A DNA stretch of 64,000 nucleotides from Chloroflexota bacterium (GCA_026707145.1 JAPOXK010000015.1:62001-126000); one strand, 5' to 3'; shown: positions 8,990-19,087, numbered from the stretch's first letter. Numbers and translations are program-made. The notes: generated by a model not told the origin, from the letters alone.

Positions 8990-10090
8990 ATGAACCTGTC
9001 GCTGAAAAACCTCTTGGCGAATAAGAAGTACCTCGTGCTCGGCGGCGGTGTCCTGGCCGTGGCCGTCGCAGTCATCGTGGTCGCCGTGTGGTACTTCGCC
9101 ATCCGCAGCGACGCCCCGCCGCCCGTCAGTCTGGAAGAGGCCGTCACCGTCGCAACAGAGGGCCCTAGTCCGTACGAAGCGGAGACTGTTTCCGAGTCAC
9201 AAGCCCCAGCCGAGTCACAAGCCCCAGCCGAGTCACAAGCCCCAGCCGAGTCACAAGCCCCAGCCGAGTCACAAGCCCCAGCCGAGTCACAAGCCCCAGC
9301 CGAGTCACAAGCCCCAGCCGAATCACAAGCCCCAGCCGAACCACAGACTCCTGTCGATCCGCAGTCCCCGCCCGAACCACAAGCCGCTCCCGAATCACAG
9401 GCCCCGGCCGAGTCGCAAGCCGGCGCCTATTCGGCCTATCCGGACGCCAGCCCGCCGTCCGAGGACGAAGACGTCGCGACCAGCGCCGGCGAGCAGGCGA
9501 GCGAAGATGACACAGCGAGCGACGTTCCGGCCTCCGAGCCAAGCGAGCCTCAAGGCTTCGTCGGAACTTGGACCGTCATCGCCGATGAGCGCTCCTTCGC
9601 CGGCTACCGCGTCCAAGAGGAGCTCGGCGGGATCGGAGCCACCACGGCGGTCGGCCGTACGAGTGATATCAGCGGAAGCCTCACCTTCGACGGCACCGCC
9701 ATCACCGCCGTCGAGATCGAGGTCGACCTCACGACCCTGCGCAGCGACGACAGCCGCCGCGACCGTTCACTGCGCAGACAAGGCATCGAATGGGGCACGT
9801 TCCCCACGGCCAGCTTCGTCCTGACTGAGCCGATCGACATCGGCACGGTGCCCGAAGAGGGCGAGCCGCGCGCATTCATCGCCACCGGCGCCTTCACTCT
9901 CCACGGCGTCACGCAGGAAGTGAACATCGATCTCGAAGGCCAACTCATCGGCGACGTGGTCGCCGTGGTCGGGTCGCTCGACATTCAATTCGCCGATTAC
10001 GACATCACCCCGCCTAGTGCCTTCATCGTCGTCTCCATTGAGGACCACGGCGTGATGGAGTTCCAGATGCTGTTCGAGCGCGCCTTCTAA
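8990..10090 (+). CDS. Membrane-anchored YceI-domain protein with ESQAPA repeat linker
   Basis: Order of parts: a short basic N-terminus and one transmembrane helix (about residues 14-36, YLVLGGGVLAVAVAVIVVAV), an extended acidic/proline linker, then a C-terminal YceI-like lipocalin domain from about residue 180 (GTWTVIADERSFAGYRV through GAFTLHGVTQEVNIDLEGQL). YceI proteins bind isoprenoid or other lipid-like ligands outside the cytoplasm. The linker contains eight exact ESQAPA hexapeptides and several diverged ones, encoded by an 18-bp tandem repeat. Start: ATG 8990 is preferred because it gives a clean signal anchor; GTG 8981 would add three residues. Function is inferred from the fold only. 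Confidence 0.82.
   Translation: MNLSLKNLLANKKYLVLGGGVLAVAVAVIVVAVWYFAIRSDAPPPVSLEEAVTVATEGPSPYEAETVSESQAPAESQAPAESQAPAESQAPAESQAPAESQAPAESQAPAESQAPAEPQTPVDPQSPPEPQAAPESQAPAESQAGAYSAYPDASPPSEDEDVATSAGEQASEDDTASDVPASEPSEPQGFVGTWTVIADERSFAGYRVQEELGGIGATTAVGRTSDISGSLTFDGTAITAVEIEVDLTTLRSDDSRRDRSLRRQGIEWGTFPTASFVLTEPIDIGTVPEEGEPRAFIATGAFTLHGVTQEVNIDLEGQLIGDVVAVVGSLDIQFADYDITPPSAFIVVSIEDHGVMEFQMLFERAF
9194..9337. repeat. 18-bp tandem repeat (8 copies) coding ESQAPA
   Basis: Eight consecutive copies of an 18-bp unit beginning GAGTCACAAGCCCC; the first seven are identical and the eighth has one G-to-A change. Diverged copies continue to about 9420. The unit is a multiple of three, so copy-number change would lengthen or shorten the periplasmic linker without a frameshift. 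Confidence 0.95.
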
Positions 10091-10704
10091 GCCGCCCGCA
10101 GCAAGCCGCCCGCGCTCGCGAAAGTCCCCACAATCACAATGTTGACAGCCGCGACGCGGTGGTCCACGTTGATCCTGCGGCGGCCATCGGCCGCAGGAGG
10201 TCCGCGATGGATTCCGGCCCGCACGGCGACGCACTCGGCGTCCTCGGTACGCAGCGCCCCGCGCTGCGGCATCTGCCCGAGGAACGGAGCGTCTCCGCGC
10301 CACGCGCTCGCTACCTCGCCAAGCTCGAGCGCTCCGGTCGTCCCGGCCCCCGCGCCAGCGATGGCCTTGCCGTACCAAGCCTCGATCGCGGCGCGTTGCC
10401 ACACCCCAACGCCAACCGCGATCGCTGAAAAGGAAAGGGGGCGCCGCATGCTCGACGACAGTCCACCGCGGGACGCAGAAGCCGCGCTCTCCCGGCGCTC
10501 GCGCATCTGTCGCGATCGCCCGTCCCCGCCCACCGGGGAGCGATCCACGTAAGAGCGACCTTACGCTCGGCCACGCCCCGGGGGAGCGCGGCGGCCCCTC
10601 TCAATGGACTTCACATCCGCGCCGCTACCCCTCAAGGCGCAAGCTTACTCGGCGCTGGAGCGATGCCTTGAATGGGGAGCGTCGTCTGAACGCGAGGCAC
10701 CACA
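10091..10704. other. No supported gene
   Basis: About 610 bp with overlapping GC-rich open frames on both strands (up to 153 codons). None has a recognisable motif, a good start context or a sensible composition. It may hold gene debris or regulatory sequence for the following gene. Confidence 0.5.
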
Positions 10705-11298
10705 ATGACCGGCGAAATCCACCTCAGCTTCCACGCCAAGCGCGACAGGCATCCCGGCGGTCCCGGCTCCCAACTCTGCACCTCCACCGCCTGCCTCGCC
10801 GACATCGGCCGCGAGCCTCATAAAATCATGCTCGCCACCGACGACGACCGCGACAAAGACCTCACGCGCATCCGTGCAATGGTCGCCGAAGCCGCCACCG
10901 ACCACGACGCCGCCGTCATCCTCTACGACCTCTCCGAGCCCGCCGTCGCCCAAGACTTCGAGTGCACCGACGACTGGAAGCTACCCGCTACCAAGGAGCG
11001 CCTTGCCGCCCTCGGCCGCGACTTTCTGATCGAGCAGTTCCAAGCCTTCGACGACCACGGCATCGACTGCGCCGCCGTCATCCCTGCCCAGCACGATCTC
11101 GAAACCATGGCTCGCTGGGCCGCCCGGGAAGAAGCCGACCTCATCGTCGTCCCCGGCACCTGGGCCCATCCCTCCATGGCCGACCGGCTGCGCGGCCACG
11201 TCCTCGCCCGCCTCACGGACCACACCCACGTCCCCGTCGCCGTCTACGAAGCCGACGGCTCCTCCTGGCTCGCCAACGCCGCCGCCGTCCACGCCTGA
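10705..11298 (+). CDS. UspA-like (HUP-fold) nucleotide-binding protein
   Basis: A 197-residue protein with a universal-stress-protein-like pattern. IMLATDDDRDKDL forms the first beta strand and loop, AVIPAQHDLETMARWAAREEADLIVVPG corresponds to the conserved ADLIVVG strand, and the remainder (HPSMADRLRGHVLARLTDHTHVPVAVYE) resembles the UspA C-terminal helix and final strand. The usual G-2X-G-9X-G(S/T) ATP signature is not intact, since ...VPGTWAHPSMADRLRGHV replaces it, so ATP binding is uncertain. An N-terminal extension of about 35 residues precedes the domain. A role in stress response is a family-level inference. It stands alone, followed by about 260 bp without a gene. Confidence 0.65.
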   Translation: MTGEIHLSFHAKRDRHPGGPGSQLCTSTACLADIGREPHKIMLATDDDRDKDLTRIRAMVAEAATDHDAAVILYDLSEPAVAQDFECTDDWKLPATKERLAALGRDFLIEQFQAFDDHGIDCAAVIPAQHDLETMARWAAREEADLIVVPGTWAHPSMADRLRGHVLARLTDHTHVPVAVYEADGSSWLANAAAVHA

Positions 11299-11556
11299 CG
11301 GGCGCCCTCTCGGCCTGCGCGGACGGTAGCCATCCAGATCGCGAAATCGGTGCCGCCGTGCAGGGGGGCTAAGCCAAACTCACGCGTTGGCCCGATCTCT
11401 TGATCGAAGACCTCTCGACGAGCACGATCACCGGCGTTCGCCACACGCCCTCTTTCGCATGGGCGCAATACATTCCACTCCTTGTGTCTCAAGAGCGCAG
11501 GGAAGTGTGACGGCGATGGAAACGGCATCCCCTGCAAGTCGCTGACAGGAGCCCCA

Positions 11557-12342
11557 ATGCTTCCTTCAATCGAACCCGTACGGCGGCAGCGTCTATTCGA
11601 GACCGTCGAACGCGTCACCGAGATCCCTATGCTCATACTCGCCGCAGCCATGCTCCCGGTGATCGTCGTCCCACTCGTCATCGATCTCTCGTCCGGTGCT
11701 ACGGTTGCCTTCAATGGCGTGAGCTGGGGTATCTGGGCAGCTTTCGCCGCCGAGCTTGTACTCAAGACCTGCCTCGCACCGGATCGCCGCCGCTATCTCA
11801 TCAGTCACTGGTTCGATGTGCTGATCGTCGTCATTCCGTTCCTGCGGCCGCTGCGTGTGCTCCGAACCGCCCGGCTTCTGCAAGCGCTACGACTTTTCCA
11901 ACTCGCCGTCGTGCTCTCGCGCCTTTCGTTCTCCTGGGCGCGGGTCTTCGGCCGCCACGGGCTCGGCTATGCCTTATTGATCGGCAGCGCAGCCATGATG
12001 GCGATCGCCGCCGGCGTGACTCTGATCGAGCACGTCGAGCCATCCGCCACCATCGACGACTTTCCCACCGCGATCTGGTGGGCGGTAACCACCGTCACAA
12101 CTGTCGGCTATGGCGACACGGCGCCCATCACCGCTACCGGCCGGGTGCTCGGAGTGCTGCTGATGCTGGTCGGCATCGGCGTCTTCGGTCTCTTTACCGC
12201 CAGCGTCGCCTCCTTTTTCGTAGAGTCAGATGCAAGGAAGAGTTCCGACACAAACCTCGCCGATGAGGTTCGCGAACTCCGCTTCCAGATTGCCGACCTC
12301 CGCCGCGAACTGGCCATAGCCCAGGATCAGGCAGACGGCTAG
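11557..12342 (+). CDS. Voltage-gated-type potassium channel
   Basis: A 261-residue membrane protein with six predicted helices in the Kv layout. After an N-terminal cytoplasmic segment come four helices including an arginine-bearing S4-like stretch (RPLRVLRTARLLQALRLFQL). S5, a pore loop with the selectivity filter TVGYGD (T182-D187) and S6 (VLLMLVGIGVFGLFTASVASFF) follow. A short C-terminal helix (EVRELRFQIADLRRELA) is probably a coiled coil for tetramerisation. It should conduct K+ across the cytoplasmic membrane. The open frame extends to GTG 11482, but ATG 11557 has CAGGAG 6 nt upstream and gives the normal family N-terminus. Confidence 0.92.
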   Translation: MLPSIEPVRRQRLFETVERVTEIPMLILAAAMLPVIVVPLVIDLSSGATVAFNGVSWGIWAAFAAELVLKTCLAPDRRRYLISHWFDVLIVVIPFLRPLRVLRTARLLQALRLFQLAVVLSRLSFSWARVFGRHGLGYALLIGSAAMMAIAAGVTLIEHVEPSATIDDFPTAIWWAVTTVTTVGYGDTAPITATGRVLGVLLMLVGIGVFGLFTASVASFFVESDARKSSDTNLADEVRELRFQIADLRRELAIAQDQADG

Positions 12343-12430
12343 CGTCCCGCGAACTCACACAGTCGCAAGTCATCCCTGCTCCTAACTGGAGCGGGGGCTA
12401 GACTCGGATTCCGATGGGCGAGAGCGCACT

Positions 12431-14014
12431 ATGACGGGTTCCGGAGTCGGTTTGCGGCGCCCGCGGCAGCCGCTGCTGGTCTGCCTGGCCGTCCTGGTCG
12501 CGGCGGCCGCGGCGATCGCCCAGCCTTGGCCGTCGCCGGCGGGAAGCGTTGCGCCGTCAGGTGTGTCGGCGCAAGCGATGACGATCACCCTCGACGAGGG
12601 TGGACAGTCCATCACCTGGAGTCTCGGGCCTGCGCAGGCCGCCGACGTCTTCGGCACCGTGACCAGCGCCTGGCTGTTCGAGGAAGCCGAGCAGGAGTGG
12701 ATCTCCTTCATCCCCCAGCTCGGGCGAACGGACTTCCGCATCCAGAACGGCGACCGATTGTGGGTCGTGTCACCGTTCGCCCAGACGATCGGAGGCGGCG
12801 GCCCCTCACCCCCAGTGGCGCAGAGCACCGACGCGCCCGGGCCGTCGTGCGATTTCACCCAGTCCGTCCCGATGGTGTTCGCCTCGGTGTTTGAGGTCGT
12901 CACCGATCACTTGAGAGGCTCGGCCTTCTACATCGGCAACGACGAGTTCCTGACCGACGCGCACGTCGTCGCCGATGCGACCCGCATCCGACTCCGAGGG
13001 AATGGACGGGACTCCGCAGCCACGATCGTGGGGCTCGATAGCGAGGTCGATGTCGCCCTGCTGCGGGCGCCCGGCGCGGGCCTCGCCCCACTCGCCATCG
13101 CCGGCCTCGCGCGTCTTGGTCCAGGTCACGCGCTCGCCGTCGCCGGTTACCCCACTCGGGTCACGGGGTCGCCGTCGGTGACGAGCGGTCTGCTCTCGAA
13201 AATCTTCGAAAGGGATGGCGTCACGCTCATCCAAACCGACGCGGCGATCAATCCCGGCAACAGCGGCGGACCCGTCTTCACGAAGTGCGGCGCGGTGGTC
13301 GCGATGGTGGTATCGAAGCTCGTGGGCGAAGCGATCGAAGGGATCGCTTACGCCGTAACCGCGCCCTCGATCACGGCGATCCTGCCCCAACTGCGGGCGG
13401 AGGCCTTGGATGCGCTGCCGAACGCCGAGACGCTGGTGATCACCGCCTTCTGCAACGGCGATTGGGTGACAGCCGAAGACTGCCGCGCGACAGCGGCGAA
13501 TGGCCTCGACCCCAGCGCACCCTGGGAGATCTGGGCGGACGGCGTCGAGGACTTTGACAATTTGGTCTACAGCCTGGATGGGGGATCCGCCCTCACGAGA
13601 AACTTCAGCTTGAGCGGCCTCGCGCCCGGCGAGCACACCATTCGTATCAACGAACGGCTCGAAGAGGGATGGAGCGGCTGGTCGCCGCCGTATACGTTCA
13701 CGATCCGCGACGCGCCGCTGGTGGTCACCGCCTTCTGCAGCGGCGATTGGGAGACGCCAGAGGATTGCCTCGTAGCGGCGGCCGACGGGTTGGATCCCGC
13801 CGCGCCTTGGCAGATCTGGGTGAGCGGCGCAGAGGACGTAGATAATCTGATCTACCGATTCGACGCGGGGGTCCCCCTCCTCAGGGACGATGTCAGCCTG
13901 AGCGACCTCGCGCCCGGCGAGCACACCGTGCAGGTCAGCGAACGGCGGACGGAGGGATGGAGCGGCTGGTCGGCGCCGCACGCGTTCATAGTCCGCCACG
14001 CACCGTCGCCCTGA
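12431..14014 (+). CDS. Secreted trypsin-like serine protease with two C-terminal repeats
   Basis: The 527-residue product starts with a signal peptide (GLRRPRQPLLVCLAVLVAAAAAIA with processing near the SVAPSG region). The HtrA/trypsin-like protease domain spans about 150-325, with the complete triad His178 (TDAHVV), Asp207 (VDVALL) and Ser278 (GNSGGP). Two consecutive 95-residue repeats (335-429 and 430-524) follow, each starting LV(I/V)TAFC and ending in GWSGWS-P-(Y/H)-(T/A)F. Each repeat carries two cysteines, perhaps a disulfide, and resembles an extracellular beta-sandwich module. No PDZ domain is present, unlike HtrA/DegP. It probably acts on exported or external proteins; the substrate is unknown. 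Upstream lies a K+ channel on the same strand, with no evident functional link. Confidence 0.88.
   Translation: MTGSGVGLRRPRQPLLVCLAVLVAAAAAIAQPWPSPAGSVAPSGVSAQAMTITLDEGGQSITWSLGPAQAADVFGTVTSAWLFEEAEQEWISFIPQLGRTDFRIQNGDRLWVVSPFAQTIGGGGPSPPVAQSTDAPGPSCDFTQSVPMVFASVFEVVTDHLRGSAFYIGNDEFLTDAHVVADATRIRLRGNGRDSAATIVGLDSEVDVALLRAPGAGLAPLAIAGLARLGPGHALAVAGYPTRVTGSPSVTSGLLSKIFERDGVTLIQTDAAINPGNSGGPVFTKCGAVVAMVVSKLVGEAIEGIAYAVTAPSITAILPQLRAEALDALPNAETLVITAFCNGDWVTAEDCRATAANGLDPSAPWEIWADGVEDFDNLVYSLDGGSALTRNFSLSGLAPGEHTIRINERLEEGWSGWSPPYTFTIRDAPLVVTAFCSGDWETPEDCLVAAADGLDPAAPWQIWVSGAEDVDNLIYRFDAGVPLLRDDVSLSDLAPGEHTVQVSERRTEGWSGWSAPHAFIVRHAPSP
13433..14002. repeat. Two tandem 285-bp direct repeats inside the protease gene
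   Basis: Unit 1 begins at 13433 (CTGGTGATCACCGCCTTCTG) and unit 2 at 13718 (CTGGTGGTCACCGCCTTCTG). The copies remain similar at DNA level over their full length, including GCCCGGCGAGCACACC and GGATGGAGCGGCTGGTC. This indicates an in-frame domain duplication. Confidence 0.9.
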
Positions 14015-14176
14015 TCGCGAGGCTCCGGTCGGTGTATTCCCACACCGCTCTCTTCCCTACATATCCACAACTGTCACGGGGCACTCAGCCCTCAACCTGC
14101 ATTCAAAGAACGGCAGTTCAAGCTCCATCTGGATAAGGACCCACCCTCCAATCACAGCTTGTACCCTCGCCCCCGT

Positions 14177-14182
14177 TACTAT
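14177..14182 (+). promoter_or_regulatory. Candidate -10 element for leaderless transcription of hydantoinase B 4
   Basis: TACTAT ends 6 nt before the ATG at 14189, so transcription would start at or very near the A of the start codon. No SD is present. The -35 region is weak. Confidence 0.4.
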
Positions 14183-14188
14183 CCCCCT

Positions 14189-16003
14189 ATGACGACCGAC
14201 GCCGACCGTTCACGCACCGCGCAGACGCCGCCACGGCCGGGCGCGATCACCCACGACCCCGTCGGCTTTGAAGTCCTGCGCAACGCCTTCGTCGCCGTCT
14301 GCAATGAGATGGCGTTGGTCGTCGCCAAGACCGCCTACTCCACACCCGTCAACGAAGGGCGCGACTTCGCCGGCGCCCTCTACGACCGCCACGGCAAGCT
14401 CGTCTCCCAGGGCCAGCACGACGCTCCCTGCTTCGTGGGCCTCACCATGCTCACCGTCCCCGAGGTCATCCGCGCCATCGGCCTCGACAACATGCGCCCC
14501 GGCGACTGCTACCTCATCAACGATCCCTATGTCGCCTCCACCCATTGCAACGACATCCATCAGGTCAAACCCGTCTTCCACGACGGCCGGCTCGCCGCCT
14601 TCGTCACCTCCACCGCCCACTGGTCCGACGTGGGCGGCGTCGCCCCCGGCTCCCTCAACGCCCGCGCCCGCTCCCATTTCGAAGAGGGCATGCGCATCCC
14701 CGCCGTCCGCCTCTATGATCGCGGCGCCCTCAATCACGACATCGTCAACATCCTCCTCCACAACATGCGCCAATCCTGGGAGCGCCTCGGCGACCTTCAC
14801 GCCCAGACTGCGGCGCTCAACGCCGGCGAGGCACGCCTCCTGGCCCTCATCGCCCAACGCGGCCTCGATCCCGTCCTGCAAGCGATGGCCGACGTCCAGG
14901 ACTACTCCGAGACCCTCTGCCGCGCCTCCCTCGCCCGCCTGCCCGACGGCCGCTACGAGGCCGAGGACCACGTCGACCAGGACGTCCACACCGGCCAGCC
15001 CAAGCGCATCGCCCTCACCCTCACCATCAAGGGCGACGGCGCCACTTTCGACCTCACGGAATCCGATGGCCCCGCCCAATCCGGCATCAACGGCACCATC
15101 GCCGCCACCGTCTCCGCTGTCTACATCGCCCTGGCGAGCATCCTGCCCCCCATGCCCATGAACGCCGGCGTCGCCCGCGCGGTCGAGATCCAGGCCAAGC
15201 CCGGCTCCATCGTCTGGGCCCAGCCGCCCGCCGCTATCTCCGGCCTCGCCGCCACCACCATGGAGTGCGTGATCGGCGCCGTCACCCAAGCGCTCTCGCA
15301 AGCCGACCCCGAGCGCGGGGCCGGCACTCCCTTCTCCACGCTCAACACCGTCTTCGCCGGCTCGGACCGGCGCCCCGGATTCCAAACCGACTTCATCGAC
15401 TACGTCTGGTCCTTCGGCGGCCTCGGCGCGACCAAGCACCGCGACGGCGCCTCCAACTGCGCCCCTGCCTACGGCGCCAGCTGCACGAACATCCCCGCCG
15501 AGCTGCAAGAGCGACGCTACCCCGTCATCTGGCGCCGGCACATGTGCCGGCCGGACTCCGGCGGCCCCGGCGCTTCCCGCGGCGGCCTCGCCCTCGACCA
15601 GCTTCTCGAATTCCCCTACGGTCCCGGCACCATCACCGCCGTCGGCGACCGCGAGCAGATCGGTCCGCCCGGCGTCTTCGGCGGCCGGCCCGGCGGCAAC
15701 GCCGGCCTCGTCCTCAACCCCGAAACCGAGAACGCCCGCAGCCTGGGCGTCTTCTGTCTCAACGAGCCGGTCGCTCCCGGCGAAACCCTCGCTCTCTGGT
15801 CCGGAGGAGGCGGGGGCTACGGCGACCCCCTACAGCGCGACCCGCAACGCGTCCTTGCCGATGTCCTCGACGGCTACGTCACCATCCCAGCCGCCCGCGA
15901 TACCTACGGGGTCGTCGTCATCCCCGGCGACCCCCGCACGCTCTCGCACCGGCTGGACCGCGACGCCACCGCCACTCTCCGCGCCCGGCGGCGTCTCGCT
16001 TAG
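14189..16003 (+). CDS. hyuB: Hydantoinase B/oxoprolinase family protein (divergent paralogue 4)
   Basis: A 604-residue HyuB-family member that shares the family core but not the close similarity seen among paralogues 1-3. Blocks visible are GDCYLINDPYVASTHCNDI (equivalent to HNDPYLGNSHPADH), SGINGTIAATVSAVY, RRHMCRPDSGGPGASRGG and SGGGGGYGDPLQRDP. Such members form the B subunit of N-methylhydantoinase or acetone/acetophenone carboxylase-type complexes. The frame is open from TTG 14159, but ATG 14189 with a TACTAT hexamer immediately upstream is the better start. Its stop overlaps by 4 bp, head to head, with the MaoC-like gene. No HyuA partner is nearby, so the complex must be completed in trans. 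Confidence 0.9.
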   Translation: MTTDADRSRTAQTPPRPGAITHDPVGFEVLRNAFVAVCNEMALVVAKTAYSTPVNEGRDFAGALYDRHGKLVSQGQHDAPCFVGLTMLTVPEVIRAIGLDNMRPGDCYLINDPYVASTHCNDIHQVKPVFHDGRLAAFVTSTAHWSDVGGVAPGSLNARARSHFEEGMRIPAVRLYDRGALNHDIVNILLHNMRQSWERLGDLHAQTAALNAGEARLLALIAQRGLDPVLQAMADVQDYSETLCRASLARLPDGRYEAEDHVDQDVHTGQPKRIALTLTIKGDGATFDLTESDGPAQSGINGTIAATVSAVYIALASILPPMPMNAGVARAVEIQAKPGSIVWAQPPAAISGLAATTMECVIGAVTQALSQADPERGAGTPFSTLNTVFAGSDRRPGFQTDFIDYVWSFGGLGATKHRDGASNCAPAYGASCTNIPAELQERRYPVIWRRHMCRPDSGGPGASRGGLALDQLLEFPYGPGTITAVGDREQIGPPGVFGGRPGGNAGLVLNPETENARSLGVFCLNEPVAPGETLALWSGGGGGYGDPLQRDPQRVLADVLDGYVTIPAARDTYGVVVIPGDPRTLSHRLDRDATATLRARRRLA

Positions 16004-16893
16004 GCCCCTTCGACCACCCCACCCGCGATCGCCCGATCTCCCGCATCGTTCAGCGCCTCGAAACGCAGCCGCACGGCCCCGGACGGCCCCTCCCGGCGCT
16101 CCAGACAGCGCACCAGCAGCGGCCGGCCCGGCACCACCAGCGCCCGATACTCTCCCGCCACCCGGCGTACCCGGTCCCCGTTCCCGCCCAACTCGCGGCC
16201 CACCAGCACCCCCACCGCCATGCACAGCGAGGCCGTCCCATGCAGCACGATCCCCGGCAGTCCCGCCGCGATCGCCACGCCCCGCTCCGTGTGGATCGGA
16301 TTCCAGATCCGCGCGCACTCCGTATAGACGTGCGGCGCCGTCGGCGGCACCGCCAGATCCGCCTCCCACAGCGCCGCGCCTTCGCCCGCATCGGCCCGCG
16401 CCTCCCAGTCCGCCCGCCAGCCGTCCGCGTTCCGCTCAGGGCCCTCCACCGCCGCCCCGCGGATGATCGCACTATGTCCGAGCTCGGCCACCACCGCCCC
16501 CTTGCGGTCGCGCATCGTGTAGCGCTGCAGCCATTGCACGCCCGGCTTGATCGCTTGCACCGCCGTCGTCACCCCCTGGCAGGTGAGCACCTCCCCCACC
16601 CGGAACGCACGGCGCATTCGCAGATCCGAACCCGCGTGCAGCAAGTGCCGCCACAACGGCCCGTTCACGTCGTAAGGCCGCCCCGGCGTGTAGTGGCTCT
16701 GCCACTGCATCGCGAACGCCAGCCCCCAATGCGCCGCCAGCCCCCCAGTCGCCGTATCGTCGAAGTAGCGCGCCCCCTCCTCGCCCACTCCCGCCGCGAA
16801 GGCCGTGCAGCGACGCGGCGTCAGTTCGAAGCTCCGCGCGATCCCGTACTCCCCCACCAACGACGACGGAAACCGCACGCGCCCTTCGCTCAC
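16000..16893 (-). CDS. MaoC-like double-hotdog dehydratase/hydratase
   Basis: A 297-residue protein with two hotdog halves. The C-terminal half has the R-specific hydratase motif WNPIHTERGVAIAAGLPGIV followed by LHGTASL, with the NPxH histidine that serves in catalysis in MaoC and (R)-hydratases. The N-terminal half resembles the FAS1-type dehydratase region. Family members hydrate or dehydrate 2-enoyl-CoA or related thioesters such as mesaconyl-CoA. The start ATG at 16893 overlaps the stop of the upstream LysM gene by 4 bp, so the two are probably co-transcribed. The physiological substrate is not evident. Confidence 0.85.
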   Translation of the reverse strand: MSEGRVRFPSSLVGEYGIARSFELTPRRCTAFAAGVGEEGARYFDDTATGGLAAHWGLAFAMQWQSHYTPGRPYDVNGPLWRHLLHAGSDLRMRRAFRVGEVLTCQGVTTAVQAIKPGVQWLQRYTMRDRKGAVVAELGHSAIIRGAAVEGPERNADGWRADWEARADAGEGAALWEADLAVPPTAPHVYTECARIWNPIHTERGVAIAAGLPGIVLHGTASLCMAVGVLVGRELGGNGDRVRRVAGEYRALVVPGRPLLVRCLERREGPSGAVRLRFEALNDAGDRAIAGGVVEGA

Positions 16894-17585
16894 AGATCCT
16901 CTCCTCCCCTTCGGCGCGAGATCTGGAACCCCAGGACTCCAACCCCCAACACCGCCAACGCGATGATCACCAGCGCCACGATCGCATTCGCTCCGCTATT
17001 CTCCGTTGCCTCTCGCGATCGCGGAGCCACGGACCGCGGCCTCGACTGATCGGCCCGTACGCTCTCCTCGCTCCCAGGCAACACGTCCACCCCCACCAAC
17101 TCGCTCCGTGACGGCAGATCCGGCAGGGCCGTCGGCAGGGGCGCCAGGATAATGTACTCCCCCGCCAGCAACCCATCCTCCGTGAACCGCAGCACCCCGC
17201 CCCGCTGCACGATCGTCTGATATTCGAGCTTCGGGTTCAGCGCGATCAGCGCCTCCGGCGTGGTGCTGAACCGCGCCGCGATCGTCGCCAGCGTGTCCTC
17301 CAATCGGATGACGTACAGCTGCCCGGCCTCCGGCACGCAGGGTTCCTCTGCCGTGCAGCGCGCCAGCTGCGGAACGGGCGGAGCACCCTGGGCCTGCGCG
17401 CCCTCCCCCGCCGTAACCGCCGCCACAATCAAGGAGAGAAGCACGACGCCCGCCACCCGCCCTCGCAAGCGCCCACCGGCGCTCGCCGTCCCTCGCAGCG
17501 CGACCGTGCACAGCCGCCGCACGCCCGCCCTCTCCACAGACGACGCGTCCTCTGAGGAGCCCAGCCCATCACCCTCGCATCGCAT
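16890..17585 (-). CDS. LysM-domain protein with C-terminal membrane helix
   Basis: A 231-residue protein with an N-terminal signal or membrane segment (VAGVVLLSLIVAAVTAGEGA) and an extracellular LysM domain (about 95-150: LYVIRLEDTLATIAARF, then TPEALIALNPKL and GGVLRF). A flexible linker with Arg/Ser leads to a C-terminal transmembrane helix (NAIVALVIIALAVLGVGVLG) and a basic cytoplasmic tail. LysM domains bind N-acetylglucosamine polymers such as peptidoglycan. Its position suggests a wall-tethered envelope protein, with unknown activity. The first codon could be one of several; the long N-terminus before the hydrophobic segment (about 40 residues) suggests a possible later start. Confidence 0.8.
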   Translation of the reverse strand: MRCEGDGLGSSEDASSVERAGVRRLCTVALRGTASAGGRLRGRVAGVVLLSLIVAAVTAGEGAQAQGAPPVPQLARCTAEEPCVPEAGQLYVIRLEDTLATIAARFSTTPEALIALNPKLEYQTIVQRGGVLRFTEDGLLAGEYIILAPLPTALPDLPSRSELVGVDVLPGSEESVRADQSRPRSVAPRSREATENSGANAIVALVIIALAVLGVGVLGFQISRRRGGEDL

Positions 17586-17653
17586 TCCCCATGCTAGCGC
17601 CAGCCCGGCGGCGATTGCTCCACGCTTGCAACGACGCGCCCACTACTTAGACC

Positions 17654-17682
17654 TTGCCGCTCTCATCCTAGGCCGGTATCGT
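17654..17682 (+). promoter_or_regulatory. Candidate sucCD promoter
   Basis: TTGCCG and TATCGT separated by 17 bp lie 65 bp upstream of the sucC start, in the divergent gap between the LysM gene and sucC. The -35 and -10 hexamers are partial matches to the sigma-70 consensus. Confidence 0.35.
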
Positions 17683-17747
17683 CCTCCCGGCCCCGGCCAA
17701 TCCAACCCCGCCCGCGCAGATCCGCATAGGGAAGAAGAAGCCGCCGC

Positions 17748-19004
<1,257 letters not shown>

Positions 19005-19087
19005 CCCCAATGCCGCGACCGTCCCAACCTCCTGCCCTCCCTACGGCAGTGCGACCGTAGTGAGCACCAAACCGTAGGGAGCGAACG

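Noticed and set aside
9194-9337. Tandem repeat considered as CRISPR-like
   Set aside because: No spacers: the units are contiguous and encode a peptide repeat.
9048-9824. Plus-strand frame with SHKPQP repeats
   Set aside because: It is the +1 shadow of the ESQAPA tandem repeat; the YceI frame has the signal anchor and domain.
10087-10548. Minus-strand 153-codon frame in the gap before the UspA-like gene
   Set aside because: No recognisable motif, no clear SD, and competing frames on both strands of similar quality.
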